From assembly GCA_034522055.1 (NCBI GenBank), contig JAXHLS010000002.1:3429549-3493548 (forward strand): DNA of 64,000 nucleotides, in the 5' to 3' direction. This stretch comes from Gammaproteobacteria bacterium (GTDB lineage Bacteria > Pseudomonadota > Gammaproteobacteria > JAABTG01). A model generated the notes under the pieces. The model did not search any database, was not told the origin of the DNA, and saw nothing but the letters and a program-made list of their open reading frames with translations. The position numbers and the translations under genes are program-made. Positions 47,820-56,913 of this stretch are shown piece after piece (position 1 is the stretch's first letter; each line of letters opens with the position of its first letter).

Positions 47820-49145
47820 TCATTGCACCACTGCCCGGTCAACATCAGGGTTCGGTTCACCCTGGCCCCGGTCTATTGCTTCTCGATCTTCATCGCCTGA
47901 AGTCCACTTCACCTCGGGCTCGGCCCGACCGGTAATCTTCTCAATGTGTACGCCCCATCGACGAAGGGCCTCGGTGCCCTCCGTCTGATAGGAATGGACA
48001 TTGTAGACGCGGGCAATGCCGCTCACGACGCCGCTGCGGTGGTTCAGCACAGCTTCGATTACGGCGGGTAGGACACCAAGTCGGGCCATGCCAGACGCCG
48101 CGGTCCTTCTTAAATCGTGATATCGCCATGGCGCGACGACGGGCCATCTGTCGGGGTCTTCCTGGTGGAGCCGCTCGATCTCGGCATCCAGGTGCCGCTT
48201 CGACTTCGAAAATCCTGAGACGGGCTTCTTCCCACCGGTCCCGCTGAACACGTATGGGTCGTCAAAGCGGGGTAGTCTCTTCAGGATCTCCCGCGCCGTC
48301 TTCGGGAGGGTCACGCGGTGGGGTGTGCCGCGCTTGGTGTCCGGGATGGTCCAGACGTCGCCTTCGATATCGTTCCATCGCATATGGGCCAACTCGGTCT
48401 CCCGCTGCGCCGTCAGTAGGAGGAGGCGCACGAACGGCCCAAAGGGATAACCTAGCGCTCCGGTAGCCTGCCAGAAAACCCGGAGCTCCTCGTTGGTCAG
48501 CACCCGGTCCCGCGGTTTCACCTTGGCGGGGATCTTGAGGCCGGCCAAGGGGGAAGTCGCAAGGATGCCCCGGGCGACGCACCAGTTGAACAGGGCGGCC
48601 AAGAGGCGGTGTGTCTGCACGGCCTGCGCGGGGTGTCCGTCTTTTAGGTAGCCCTCAGTGATGTCCAGGATGTTGCGGCGGGACACCTGGGTGATGGGCT
48701 TGTGCCCGATCTTCTTCTTCACCCGCTTCAGCTCACGCTCGTAGGCATCGGCTGTCTTCTGCTTCAGCTTCACCTTGGCGTGGAGTGCAACGTAATCGTC
48801 CGCGACGGCGTTGAAGCTCTCTCGGGCCGTGTCGGGTAGCACCTCGGTGGGCTGCTGCCGTGGGTCCTCGCCCCTGGTGGCAAGCTCGATGGCAGCTCGT
48901 GCGGCCTTCCGGGCTTCTGGTGCGGCGCTACCGGTGGCCGGGTCCGCCTTCGACGTGCGGGCCTTCCCGAGCTTCTGCCATACCGTCTTGCTGCCAAGAT
49001 CGTAGACGGCATACCACGTCTTGGTCCGGGTGCCCACTCGCAAGCAGAGGCCCGTTACCAAGTCGTCGAAGATGTCAACTTTGGGTTTGCCGGGGGGTGG
49101 CTTCGCGTTGGTGATCACCTGGTCGTTGATGCGCTTCCTGGACAT
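47820..49145 (-). CDS. int: P4-type tyrosine recombinase (ICE integrase)
   Basis: 441 residues. The N-terminal arm-binding DUF4102-like domain (ITNAKPPPGKPKVDIFDDLV) is followed by a SAM-like core domain (VADDYVALHAKVKLKQKTAD) and the catalytic domain. The active-site residues are present: Arg in LLLTAQRETELA, HDLRR (YHDLRRTAASGMARLG), His in VLNHRSG and Tyr in ARVYNVHSY. It should integrate and excise the element by site-specific recombination. The gene start faces the truncated TSUP gene, as expected for an integrase next to its attachment site. No tRNA gene is nearby. Confidence 0.9.
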   Translation of the reverse strand: MSRKRINDQVITNAKPPPGKPKVDIFDDLVTGLCLRVGTRTKTWYAVYDLGSKTVWQKLGKARTSKADPATGSAAPEARKAARAAIELATRGEDPRQQPTEVLPDTARESFNAVADDYVALHAKVKLKQKTADAYERELKRVKKKIGHKPITQVSRRNILDITEGYLKDGHPAQAVQTHRLLAALFNWCVARGILATSPLAGLKIPAKVKPRDRVLTNEELRVFWQATGALGYPFGPFVRLLLLTAQRETELAHMRWNDIEGDVWTIPDTKRGTPHRVTLPKTAREILKRLPRFDDPYVFSGTGGKKPVSGFSKSKRHLDAEIERLHQEDPDRWPVVAPWRYHDLRRTAASGMARLGVLPAVIEAVLNHRSGVVSGIARVYNVHSYQTEGTEALRRWGVHIEKITGRAEPEVKWTSGDEDREAIDRGQGEPNPDVDRAVVQ

Positions 49146-49335
49146 ACTAATTTTCTCTCAGTGGGTCTTGGTCGGAAAAATTATCTACCAATTGTCTACC
49201 AGACTACCCCTGTTCCGGGGTGTTTGGAAGCGTTAGGGAAGGAGACTCTTGAGAGGCGTAACATATTGAGAAACAGTAAGTTAATTGCAGATCTTTGTTA
49301 AGGGGTGTTCTGTAGTGAGATGCGTAAAACAGTAA
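49146..49335. other. Probable element end / attachment region
   Basis: Between the integrase start and the point where TSUP coding sequence resumes (49336). The motif AAACAGTAA occurs at 49271-49279 and again at 49327-49335, exactly at the border. It may be an integrase arm or core site. The att core itself cannot be proven without the other end. Confidence 0.35.
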
Positions 49336-49929
49336 TTCGTCAATACCGCATCCACCATGACCGCCTCGGTGGTCAACATCCGAAAGGGCCTGGTGGATTT
49401 CCGCTTCGCGTTGCCACTGGTGGTCTCGGTACTGGTGGCGACGCCGATTGGCGCCTGGCTCAGCCAATATGTCGCCGAGGCGCTGGTGCAATGGGTATTG
49501 GCGGCCTTTCTGGTCGTCAGTGCGAGCCTCATGCTGTTTTCCAGGCGCGAAGCGAAGGTGGCGTACGACCGCTCGTGGGTGATGCTTCTGCTGGGTAGTG
49601 TGGTCGGCCTGGTGTCCGGGTTGATCGGCGTGGGTGGCGGCACCCCGATCCTCGCGGTCCTGTTGCTGATCGGCTTCGACCCCAAAAAGGCCGCCTATGC
49701 CGTCAGCTTCGTCATTCCCTTTTCCACGTTGGGCGGATTTCTCACCTACTTGAGCTTTGTTGAGATGAACTGGCCGCTGCTCGCGGTTGTGACCGTGGCC
49801 GCCATCGCCGGTGGTTTTATGGGGCAACGGATCATGCACTTCCGCCTGAGCACCCGCCAGGTAAAAAAACTCATTGCCGTGCTGCTCCTCCTGCTTGCCG
49901 GGAAGATGCTCTGGACACTCTTGCTGTGA
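49336..49929 (+). pseudogene. TSUP (TauE/SafE) transporter, N-terminally truncated
   Basis: About 197 residues remain of a normally ~250-residue sulfite/sulfonate exporter-like protein. The frame resumes as FVNTASTMTASVVNIRKGLV right after a stop at 49333, in the loop after the first membrane repeat. The second repeat with GSVVGLVSGLIGVGGGTPIL is intact. The missing first half was probably separated by insertion of the ICE. An internal ATG at 49357 could still give a short protein, so residual expression cannot be excluded. Confidence 0.65.
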
Positions 49930-50310
49930 ATCCGCTGGTGTAGGACCGCCCACCTTTGAACGCAGTGTGCCGGCATCGACGATCACCCGGTTGGTCCAGC
50001 GCGCAGACCGTGATTTCGATGCCTCACGACGACGACGTGTGCGACATGGCGATCAGTGAGTCGAAGCGTCCTGCCGGCGCGACGTTACCCCAATTGCCCG
50101 GTGCCGCGCGCGGAAACGAGATTCGTTCTCCGCGGGCTCGGAGAAGATCTGTCGCGACGTTAGGTTGCGATCTCCCACAGGGGCGAGCCGAGACACAAGC
50201 CCAGGGGGCTTTCGCAGCTCGTACAGGATGGCGTGGGCCAGTCCTGCAAGCGTAGCAGGACTACGCAGTGCCGCAGGTATCCACAGCAATGTCGCGGTGG
50301 AGCGTTCCGG
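49930..50310. other. Intergenic stretch without a recognisable gene
   Basis: About 380 bp between the TSUP remnant and the YqjE-like gene. It has several open frames but none with a ribosome site or protein-like composition. No repeats linked to the rest of the window were noticed. Confidence 0.4.
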
Positions 50311-50784
50311 TCAGCGGCGTACACCGCCATTGCGGAAGAGTCGGGCGCGCAGGGCGGGGCTGGCCCCCAGTAAAGTGCCCGCGACCAGGGCCGCCACCAT
50401 TACGTCCGAGACCCGGACGCCCCGGCGGCCGAGACGCTGGCCCAGGCCCTCGCCCAGGCGCGCCGCCACGTCCACCGGCCGCTCATCCGCGTCCGCGGGC
50501 GCGCCGGCGGCGGGGGGCGCCAACTGAGATGCGGCACCGTCATGACGGCCGCGCAACATCAGCCACGCCCCCAGGGCACCGAGGAGCGCCACCCCCAACA
50601 GGCTCCCGCCAACGATGAGGGCCGCGCTCCACGGGGCCATGACCTGGGCCAGGGCGAGATACGCCGCCAAAGCCAGAAAACCGGCACCGCCCGCCGCAAG
50701 CAGGGCGAGCGCCAAGCTCAGGGCGGCAGTCGCCAGAGCCCGGCGCCAGAGGGCCTGGATCCTGTCCCCCTCGGTAGCCAGCAC
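50311..50784 (-). CDS. YqjE/phage-holin-family membrane protein
   Basis: 157 residues from the GTG at 50784; the frame stays open to an ATT near 50835 that would add 17 residues (IEGQRPAGSWIQELSGA). Two central membrane helices (ALSLALALLAAGGAGFLALA and WSAALIVGGSLLGVALLGAL) and a helical, alanine-rich C-terminus match the YqjE/holin superfamily. The gene lies directly downstream of a YqjD-like gene, as in the yqjDE arrangement of enteric bacteria. These proteins are associated with ribosome tethering or the inner membrane under stress. Exact role uncertain. Confidence 0.65.
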   Translation of the reverse strand: MLATEGDRIQALWRRALATAALSLALALLAAGGAGFLALAAYLALAQVMAPWSAALIVGGSLLGVALLGALGAWLMLRGRHDGAASQLAPPAAGAPADADERPVDVAARLGEGLGQRLGRRGVRVSDVMVAALVAGTLLGASPALRARLFRNGGVRR

Positions 50785-50830
50785 GGCGCCGGATAGCTCC
50801 TGAATCCAGGATCCGGCCGGCCGCTGCCCT

Positions 50831-51133
50831 TCAATGGCCGCGACGGTCCAGCAGCATTCCGACCACGAAGCCGGTGCCGAAGGCCACGAGCATGCTCGTC
50901 AAAGGGCGCTCTTCCACCTCCCGGCCGACGACACCGTAGGCCTCGTTGGTGCGCCGGCGGACATCCGCGCCGGCCTGACGGGCCCGCGCCTGGACACGGT
51001 CGTAGGCCTCACGCCCCTCTTCCGTTCCCGTCTGCTTGATGGTGTCGATGAGCGTGGCCATGTCCTCGCGCAAGGTGGCGACGTCGGATTTCAGCTGTTC
51101 GACTTCCTGATTGACTTCGTTGGTGGTGGCCAT
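50831..51133 (-). CDS. ElaB/YqjD-like (DUF883) membrane-anchored protein
   Basis: 100 residues from the ATG at 51133. The long amphipathic helix (QEVEQLKSDVATLREDMATL) is a coiled-coil-like stalk. The C-terminal helix SMLVAFGTGFVVGMLLDRR is the typical DUF883 membrane anchor with GxxxG. YqjD/ElaB proteins tie ribosomes to the inner membrane in stationary phase. It forms a pair with the downstream YqjE-like gene on the same strand. Confidence 0.8.
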   Translation of the reverse strand: MATTNEVNQEVEQLKSDVATLREDMATLIDTIKQTGTEEGREAYDRVQARARQAGADVRRRTNEAYGVVGREVEERPLTSMLVAFGTGFVVGMLLDRRGH

Positions 51134-51345
51134 AGTTCGTCCTGCGTTTGAAAAATAGAGCTGGCGAGACCGCCGAGCCGCAGCCATCCCTGGCGTGTCT
51201 GTTGTCCGTTCGTGGCTGTGCTCAGCCAGTCAAAACTATTTTAGATCCCGCTATGGATGCGCTTCATTGAATAATCGCAAGGATTTGCGTCGAATCCATG
51301 TTGCGGTCGGAGACTTTGGTCCGCGGCGGCCATACGCCAGCCTGT

Positions 51346-53354
51346 TCAATTCTCTTGCAGCAACTCGCGCACCCGCGTCGCGCTCACCGTCTCCTCCTCC
51401 AGCAGGGCCTCGGCCAGGCGTTTCAGGTCGTCGCGGTGCTCCTCCATGAGGTCGCGGGCCTTGCCTTCCACCTCCTCCAGGATGCGGCGCACCTCATCGT
51501 CCACCAGCTTGGCGGTGGCTTCGCTGAACTCGCGTCCCTCCCCCAACTCCTGGCCGAGAAAGACATGTTCGTCGCCCTGTTTCAGGGCCACCGGGCCCAC
51601 GGCATCGCTCATGCCCCAGCGGCACACCATGCGCCGTGCCAGTTGGGTGGCCTGATCGAGGTCCGACTCGGCCCCGGAGGTGACGTCGTCGAATATCACC
51701 TGTTCCGCCACGCGTCCCCCCAGCATCACGCCCACGCGGTCCAGCAGGTATTCCCGTTTCAGGTTGTGACGTTCCTCCTCGGGCACCTGCTCGGTGGCGC
51801 CGAGGGCGCGTCCCCGGGGGATGATGGTGATCTTGTCCAGGGGATCGGCCTCGGGTAGCAACCAGGCCATGAGGGCATGGCCCGACTCGTGGTAGGCCAC
51901 CACCCGGCGTTCCTCGTCGTCGAGGCCGCGCTCGCGCTCCGCCCCCAGCACCAGCTTGTCCCGGGCGCGGGTGAACATGTCCATGGTCACCTCGCCGGTC
52001 TCCTCGCGACCAGCCAACAGGGCGGCTTCGTTCACCAGGTTCTCCAGATCGGCACCGGAGAATCCCACGGTCCGTTGGGCCACCTTGGCCAGGTCCACCT
52101 CCTCCGCCAGCGGGACGTCCCGGGCATGGACCCGCAGGATGGCCTCGCGGGCCTCACGATGGGGCAGCTCGAGATAGACCTTGCGGTCGAAACGCCCCGG
52201 CCGCAGCAGGGCCTGATCCAGGACGTCCGGACGGTTGGTGGCGGCCAGCACCACCACGTTCTCGCGGCCGCTGAAGCCGTCCATCTCCGACAGGATCTGA
52301 TTCAGGGTCTGCTCCCGCTCGTCATGGCCACCCCCCAGCCCGGTGCCGCGGGAACGACCCACCGCGTCGATCTCGTCGATGAAGATGACGCAGGGCGCAT
52401 CCTTCCTCGCCGCCTCGAACATGTCCCGTACCCGCGCGGCCCCGATACCCACGAACATCTCCACGAATTCCGAGCCGCTGATGCTGTAGAAGGGCACGTC
52501 GGCCTCGCCGGCCACCGCCCGCGCTAGCAGGGTCTTGCCAGTGCCGGGCGGCCCCACCAGCAGCACGCCCTTGGGGATCTTGGCGCCCACGGCCTCGAAG
52601 CGTTCGGGGTGGGCGAGGTTGTCGATGATCTCCTGAAGATCCCGCTTGGCATTCTCCAACCCGGCCACGTCTTCGAGTCCCGTGCGGAGGTTGGACTCGC
52701 GATAGCGCTTGGCCTTGGATTTGGTGAAGCTGAAGGGCCCACCGCCGCCCGCACCGCCCATCATCTTCTTCTGCATGCGGTAACTGAGGTAGAAGAACAG
52801 CCCCAGCACCAATATCCAGGGCAGCACGCTCACCAGGGCACGGGCCCACCATGACCCACCCGTGGATTCGGCCTCGACGGTGACGCCCTGCTCCTCGAGC
52901 AGGCCGAGCAGCGCCGGGTCCTCCACGCCGGGGCGGGTGGTGACGAACCGTCGCACCATCGCCGATTCCCCTTCCGGCGGCTCGGCCACCGGCTCCTGCT
53001 GTTCCGCCGCATAGGCCGTTCCCGGCTTCAGGCGGCCGCGGATGACGTTGCCCTGGAAGGTCACCCGGTCCACCCGCCCCTGGCGCACGTTCTCCTTGAA
53101 CTCCGAATAGGACAGTTCACGCTTCCCTCCCGTTCCTCCACCTGATGGAAGAACAGGCTTAGGATGAACAGGAACATCAGGGCGGTAAGGGCGTAGTGCC
53201 ACGGCGTCGTGCCCGGCGACGGTGGAGGCGGTCCGGCGGGTTCCCGCCCCGGGGCGTCGCCTTTGGAGGGCGCCCCATCGGGGCCCTCGCCTTCATACCT
53301 GCGCTGCTGCTGGTGATGGCCTGGATCGCGGCCGTGGCTGGATAATGCAGTCAT
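51346..53354 (-). pseudogene. ftsH: FtsH ATP-dependent zinc protease, frameshifted near the N-terminus
   Basis: The AAA+ and protease parts are intact: Walker A GPPGTGKTLL, Walker [12 protein letters not shown], the second region of homology (LAATNRPDVLDQALLRPGRF) and the zinc site HESGH. FtsH degrades misfolded and short-lived membrane proteins. The expected start is the ATG at 53354 (MTALSSHGRDPGHH), with an N-terminal helix WHYALTALMFLFILSLFF. At about 53115-53135 the frame must shift by one base to join HQVEERE to GKRELSYSEF. Either the gene is inactive, a shorter protein without the first membrane helix is made, or the sequence has an error here. Confidence 0.8.
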
Positions 53355-53638
53355 GGAAATCCTCATATCGATAGCCTGAACCGGCATCCCATGGTTCCCG
53401 GCACCAAGTAGGGTCTCCCAGCCTCCCTTGCAGGAAAGATGCCGGCCCCACCACCGGGCCCAGGGGCCGGCACGTGGTCCATAACCCCCGGCCACCGGGG
53501 CATTTGCACCGATATTCCATATCAGTCGGCCGGGGCGGGATGAGCCCGGGCCGGCGTGCCGGGCCCCGGCGCCCTGGTATGCCCCTTGCTTTGCACTTTG
53601 TAGATTCCGACACCATGAGCGAAGGATGGACGACGACC

Positions 53639-54028
53639 ATGACCGAAGCATCCGCCACCCTGCATGAACCCGCAGAAATGCTGTCCGGGGACACCATCGA
53701 TCTCCACCGCGCCCTCGTCTCCCTGCAGGAGGAACTGGAGGCCGTGGACTGGTACCGCCAGCGGGCCGACGCCTGTGGGGATGAGGAGTTGAGAGACATC
53801 CTCCGCCACAACATGCGCGAAGAGATGGAACACGCCGCCATGCTGCTGGAGTGGCTGCGACGTAATGAGCCGGACTTTGCCGGTCAGATGGCCGAGTATC
53901 TCAATACCACGGGCCCCATCACCGCGGCCGAGGCGGAAGGAGGCACTGCGGCAGCGGAGTCTCCCGGGCCGGAGGCGGCGGAAGAACCGGACGTCGAGGC
54001 GTTCACCATCGGCAATCTGAAGGAGTAA
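53639..54028 (+). CDS. Encapsulated ferritin-like protein (EncFtn), encapsulin cargo
   Basis: 129 residues from the ATG at 53639, whose N-terminus aligns with known EncFtn starts (...LHEP); ATG 53615 is possible. Ferroxidase features are present: EELEAVDWYRQRADA near 30 and REEMEHAAMLLEWLRR near 60, carrying the Glu and Glu/His iron ligands. After a Gly/Glu/Pro linker the C-terminus ends FTIGNLKE, an encapsulin cargo-loading peptide. EncFtn oxidises Fe(II) and delivers it for mineral storage inside the shell. The shell gene follows 3 bp later. Confidence 0.9.
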   Translation: MTEASATLHEPAEMLSGDTIDLHRALVSLQEELEAVDWYRQRADACGDEELRDILRHNMREEMEHAAMLLEWLRRNEPDFAGQMAEYLNTTGPITAAEAEGGTAAAESPGPEAAEEPDVEAFTIGNLKE

Positions 54029-54031
54029 TCC

Positions 54032-54835
54032 ATGACCGCATACCTGAACAGGCAGACCAGCGGCTTTTCCGACGACCTGTGGTCACGCATCGACGCCACG
54101 GCGGTGGCGGCCGCCCGGGATATCCTCACCGCCCGCCGCATCCTCGACGTGGACGGCCCCTACGGCCCCGGCCTCACCAGTATCGAGGTGGGCGACGAGA
54201 ACGTGACCCAGCCGGGGGATGACAGCAAGGCTGCCACGGTGGCGGGCCGGGCCATCGCCGTACCCATGTTGCGCCAACCCTTCGACCTCAGCATCCGCCG
54301 GGTGGAAGGCCATCTCGGCAAGGAGTTGCCCCTCGATCTGCGGCCCGTGGAGGACGCCGCCGAAGCCGTGGCACGGCGCGAGGAGGAACTCATCTATTAC
54401 GGCCTGGAAGAAACCGGTCTCGAGGGACTGATGACGGCCGAGGGGCGCAACCACATGGAGTGCAGTGACTGGGACCAGGTGGAAAACGCGGTGAACGATG
54501 TCCTCCAGGCCGTGACGCGGCTCGACCACAGCGGCTTCCGCGGGCCCTATGCCCTGGCCCTTTCGCCCGTTCGCTACAACGCCCTGTTCCGCCGCTATGA
54601 AGGCTCCGACATGCTGCAGGTGGACCACCTGCGGCGGCTGTGCGAGGGGGGTGTCTTCAAGGCCCCCATCGACGGCGCCGTGTTGGTGGACCCCCGGGTC
54701 GGCGACATCAAGGTCGGGCAGGATCTGCGGGTGGGCTACGGCACCAACGACGGCATTCACTTCAAACTGTTCGCCAGCGAGAGCCTGGTGCTCATGCTGG
54801 ATTCCCCCACTGCCGTATGCACCCTGGAGGAGTGA
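54032..54835 (+). CDS. Encapsulin nanocompartment shell protein (family 1)
   Basis: 267 residues with the HK97-like fold expected of family 1 encapsulins. Characteristic stretches include FSDDLWSRIDATAVAAARDI, YGPGLTSIEVGD, RREEELIYYGLEETGLEGL and LFASESLVLMLDSPTAV. Sixty or more copies assemble into an icosahedral shell that holds the iron-oxidising EncFtn cargo. AAGGAGTAATCC provides a strong ribosome site. The two-gene cargo-shell order is the usual one for iron-storage encapsulins. Confidence 0.92.
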   Translation: MTAYLNRQTSGFSDDLWSRIDATAVAAARDILTARRILDVDGPYGPGLTSIEVGDENVTQPGDDSKAATVAGRAIAVPMLRQPFDLSIRRVEGHLGKELPLDLRPVEDAAEAVARREEELIYYGLEETGLEGLMTAEGRNHMECSDWDQVENAVNDVLQAVTRLDHSGFRGPYALALSPVRYNALFRRYEGSDMLQVDHLRRLCEGGVFKAPIDGAVLVDPRVGDIKVGQDLRVGYGTNDGIHFKLFASESLVLMLDSPTAVCTLEE

Positions 54836-54882
54836 GAGGGCATCCCCCATCACTGATTCACGATATCGATAAGGAGATAGCC

Positions 54883-55833
54883 ATGAGCCGATACGAACCA
54901 ACCACCGTCGAGACAACCACGCTCGAGCGATCCCTGCCATGGGCGGCGGCCATGGCCTTTCTGGTGCTCATGATCGCGACATCCATGGCCCTGGCCGCGC
55001 CGGGGGCATCCAACCCGGAGCGGCCCCGGCTCGGAGTGGTGGTCCAGCAGGTACCCTTCGAGCACCTGCAGGCCCTGGGGCTTTCCCATGGCGTGGCCGT
55101 GCACCGGGTGGTACCCGGCAGTGTGGCCGATGAAGCCGGGGTCGAGGGCGGAGACATCCTGATACGGCTGGAAGACGAGCCGATCTATTCGCCCGCGCGG
55201 CTGCAGTGGCTGATGGGTCAACTGCCCGTCGACGAGACCCTGGAACTGCGCATCCATCGTGACGGTGCAGCCAAGACCCTGGAGGTCACCCTGGCCGCGC
55301 CCGCCGAGCGGCAGGCGCGGCGCCCGTCCCGGCAAGCCGGCATCGCCCACCTCGGCATCGCCATGACGCCCCTCACCCCCGGACTGCGCCAAGGCTATGG
55401 CGTGCCCCGCGACAGCGGCGTGCTGGTATCCGACGTGGAAAAGAACGGACCGGCCCACGAGGCCGGGGTGAAGGCCGGCGATGTACTGATGAAGATCGAC
55501 AGGCGCACCATCCACACTCCTGTCGATGTGTTGCGAGCCGTGTATTTCTTCGACCCCGGCGACGAGGTGACCATCACCCTGCTGCGGGATGGCGAGGCCA
55601 AGACCGTGGAGACCACCCTGGGTCGCGCCGAGCCCCGCCATCGGCCCCGCCAGTACAGCCACCATCCCTACACCATGCCGCCCGGCTACGGTCAGCCCGT
55701 GCATCCCATGCCCATGATGCCGTATCCCTATGGCCCGCGGTGGGACGAAGGCGCCGCGGCCGGTGGTGACAGTGAGTCAAAAGGGGGCGCGTCCTCCGAG
55801 GATGGCAACGGCGCCGCAGACGAGGGCATATAA
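54883..55833 (+). CDS. Exported or membrane-anchored two-PDZ-domain protein
   Basis: 316 residues from the ATG at 54883 after AAGGAGATAGCC. An N-terminal hydrophobic segment (AAAMAFLVLMIATSMALAA) is a signal peptide or anchor. Two PDZ domains follow: LGVVVQQVPFEHLQALGLSH to about residue 135, and LGIAMTPLTPGLRQGYGVPR to about 255, with GDILIRLEDEPI and GDVLMKIDRRTI loops. The tail is rich in Pro, Met, Tyr and His (HHPYTMPPGYGQPVHPM), perhaps metal-binding. No protease domain is present, so it is an adaptor rather than a DegP-type protease. It follows the encapsulin gene by 47 bp. Confidence 0.75.
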   Translation: MSRYEPTTVETTTLERSLPWAAAMAFLVLMIATSMALAAPGASNPERPRLGVVVQQVPFEHLQALGLSHGVAVHRVVPGSVADEAGVEGGDILIRLEDEPIYSPARLQWLMGQLPVDETLELRIHRDGAAKTLEVTLAAPAERQARRPSRQAGIAHLGIAMTPLTPGLRQGYGVPRDSGVLVSDVEKNGPAHEAGVKAGDVLMKIDRRTIHTPVDVLRAVYFFDPGDEVTITLLRDGEAKTVETTLGRAEPRHRPRQYSHHPYTMPPGYGQPVHPMPMMPYPYGPRWDEGAAAGGDSESKGGASSEDGNGAADEGI

Positions 55834-56088
55834 TCGACATCCCCCGTCGGGCGGGGCCGGCGGATAGGGACGATGGTTTATTCCTCCCGCCTGCTACGGC
55901 AGGCGGAGCACTCATATCCGGCTCGAGCAATCAGGACGGTTATCCCGTCCCGGGTATGGGGTATGGACAACGAATGAACCCCTCCGCGCCCGGGATGGCT
56001 TGATCCGCAAGGGTGGTTGCCGCAATCTAGAATCGAGTTCGGAACGTCGGTTCGGCGGACCGCCCAACAACGACAACAGGGGAGTGCC

Positions 56089-56454
56089 ATGGCAGACATC
56101 AAGAGTATGGTAAGGAACGGCGGCACCGCGGACCCCCAGCAGGCCGACCGCGAACAGGAGTTGGCGGGCTGGGACGAGGAGACGGGTCGCCGCGTGGCCG
56201 CGGAAGTGGGTGTGGAGATGACTGCGGAGCATTGGTCCGTGGTGCACGGCCTGCGGGAGCACTATCTCGAGCATGGCCAGCCGGAGAGTGGGAGGGATCT
56301 CGCGGACGCCCTGGCAGAGGCCTTCGCCGAACAGGGGGGAAGGCGTTATCTGTATAAACTGTTTCCCGGTGGTCCGGTGACTCAGGGCCTGAAGATCGCC
56401 GGCCTGCCCCTGCCCGCCTACACCGAGGACGAGGGCTTCGGCACCGCCCTGTAA
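56089..56454 (+). CDS. DsrC/TusE-family protein lacking the redox cysteines
   Basis: 121 residues with GGGGAG upstream. The core matches DsrC/TusE (ELAGWDEETGRRVAAEVGVE, MTAEHWSVVHGLREHYLEHG, LYKLFPGGPVTQG). Normal DsrC has two cysteines in the flexible C-terminal arm, one in QGCKIAGLP and one penultimate. Here the first is Leu (QGLKIAGLP) and the arm ends EDEGFGTAL with no Cys. It therefore cannot carry sulfur like DsrC or TusE and resembles the cysteine-free RspA-type relatives proposed to be regulatory. It stands alone near the encapsulin cluster. Confidence 0.8.
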   Translation: MADIKSMVRNGGTADPQQADREQELAGWDEETGRRVAAEVGVEMTAEHWSVVHGLREHYLEHGQPESGRDLADALAEAFAEQGGRRYLYKLFPGGPVTQGLKIAGLPLPAYTEDEGFGTAL

Positions 56455-56596
56455 CCATCCCGTGGACAGCTTCCTATGAAGTGAAGGCCTGGGGCCGGGC
56501 TGGGAAGGCGGTCCGACACGCAGGTGACGCGGCCGGCCGTGCTCTACGCGGGGGAGGGCCGTTATAGCGGTGTCCGGCAGATTGGGGCGTCGCTTT

Positions 56597-56794
56597 CTAT
56601 TTGTACGCGACGGGTTGTCCGGCTGTCGGACAACCCATCTCCACGCGGATCTTGGCCACCTCCGCCGTGATGGCGGATACCAGTTTGGCAACGTGGTCAA
56701 TTGGGCAACATCCCAGCCAGTCGCGTAGGTCCTCGCTCAGGAGTTCCCCGAACTCGGAGTGGATATCGAAGGTGGCGTCAGCCATTATTGCCAC
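56597..56794 (-). CDS. Small acidic protein of unknown function
   Basis: 65 residues (starts MAIMADATFDIHSEFGELLS) with two Cys in GCCPIDH and one more near the end. It lies about 120 bp downstream of the FlhC-like gene on the same strand. No family is recognised and the ribosome site is unclear, so the call is tentative. Confidence 0.35.
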   Translation of the reverse strand: MAIMADATFDIHSEFGELLSEDLRDWLGCCPIDHVAKLVSAITAEVAKIRVEMGCPTAGQPVAYK

Positions 56795-56913
56795 AGTATC
56801 AGCCGGCGCGAGGCCTCGGTGATAGGCCCGCCCGCCAGGCGCATAGGCCCACCCGCCTTCTCCATCGAAGATCTAAACAGGTACCAACCGCCGCCGTCAT
56901 CGCAGCCAAGCTT

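Larger units (their letters stand above)
14534..49335. mobile_element. Inferred integrative conjugative element with cargo (incomplete)
   Basis: The conjugation operon (14534-26927), the cargo region and a P4-type integrase with an AlpA-like regulator (47140-49145) have the gene order of SPI-7/PFGI-1/clc-type ICEs. The integrase end abuts a TSUP gene that lacks its first half, a likely attachment-site boundary near 49335. The left end is not an att site: it abuts a decayed transporter gene, and the relaxase, coupling protein and the genes expected before RAQPRD are absent. The element is therefore truncated or rearranged. Boundaries are inferred. Confidence 0.5.

Noticed and set aside
49271-49335. 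AAACAGTAA pair as a definite att repeat
   Set aside because: Only nine bases, and the partner end is unknown; kept as a hint, not an attachment site call.
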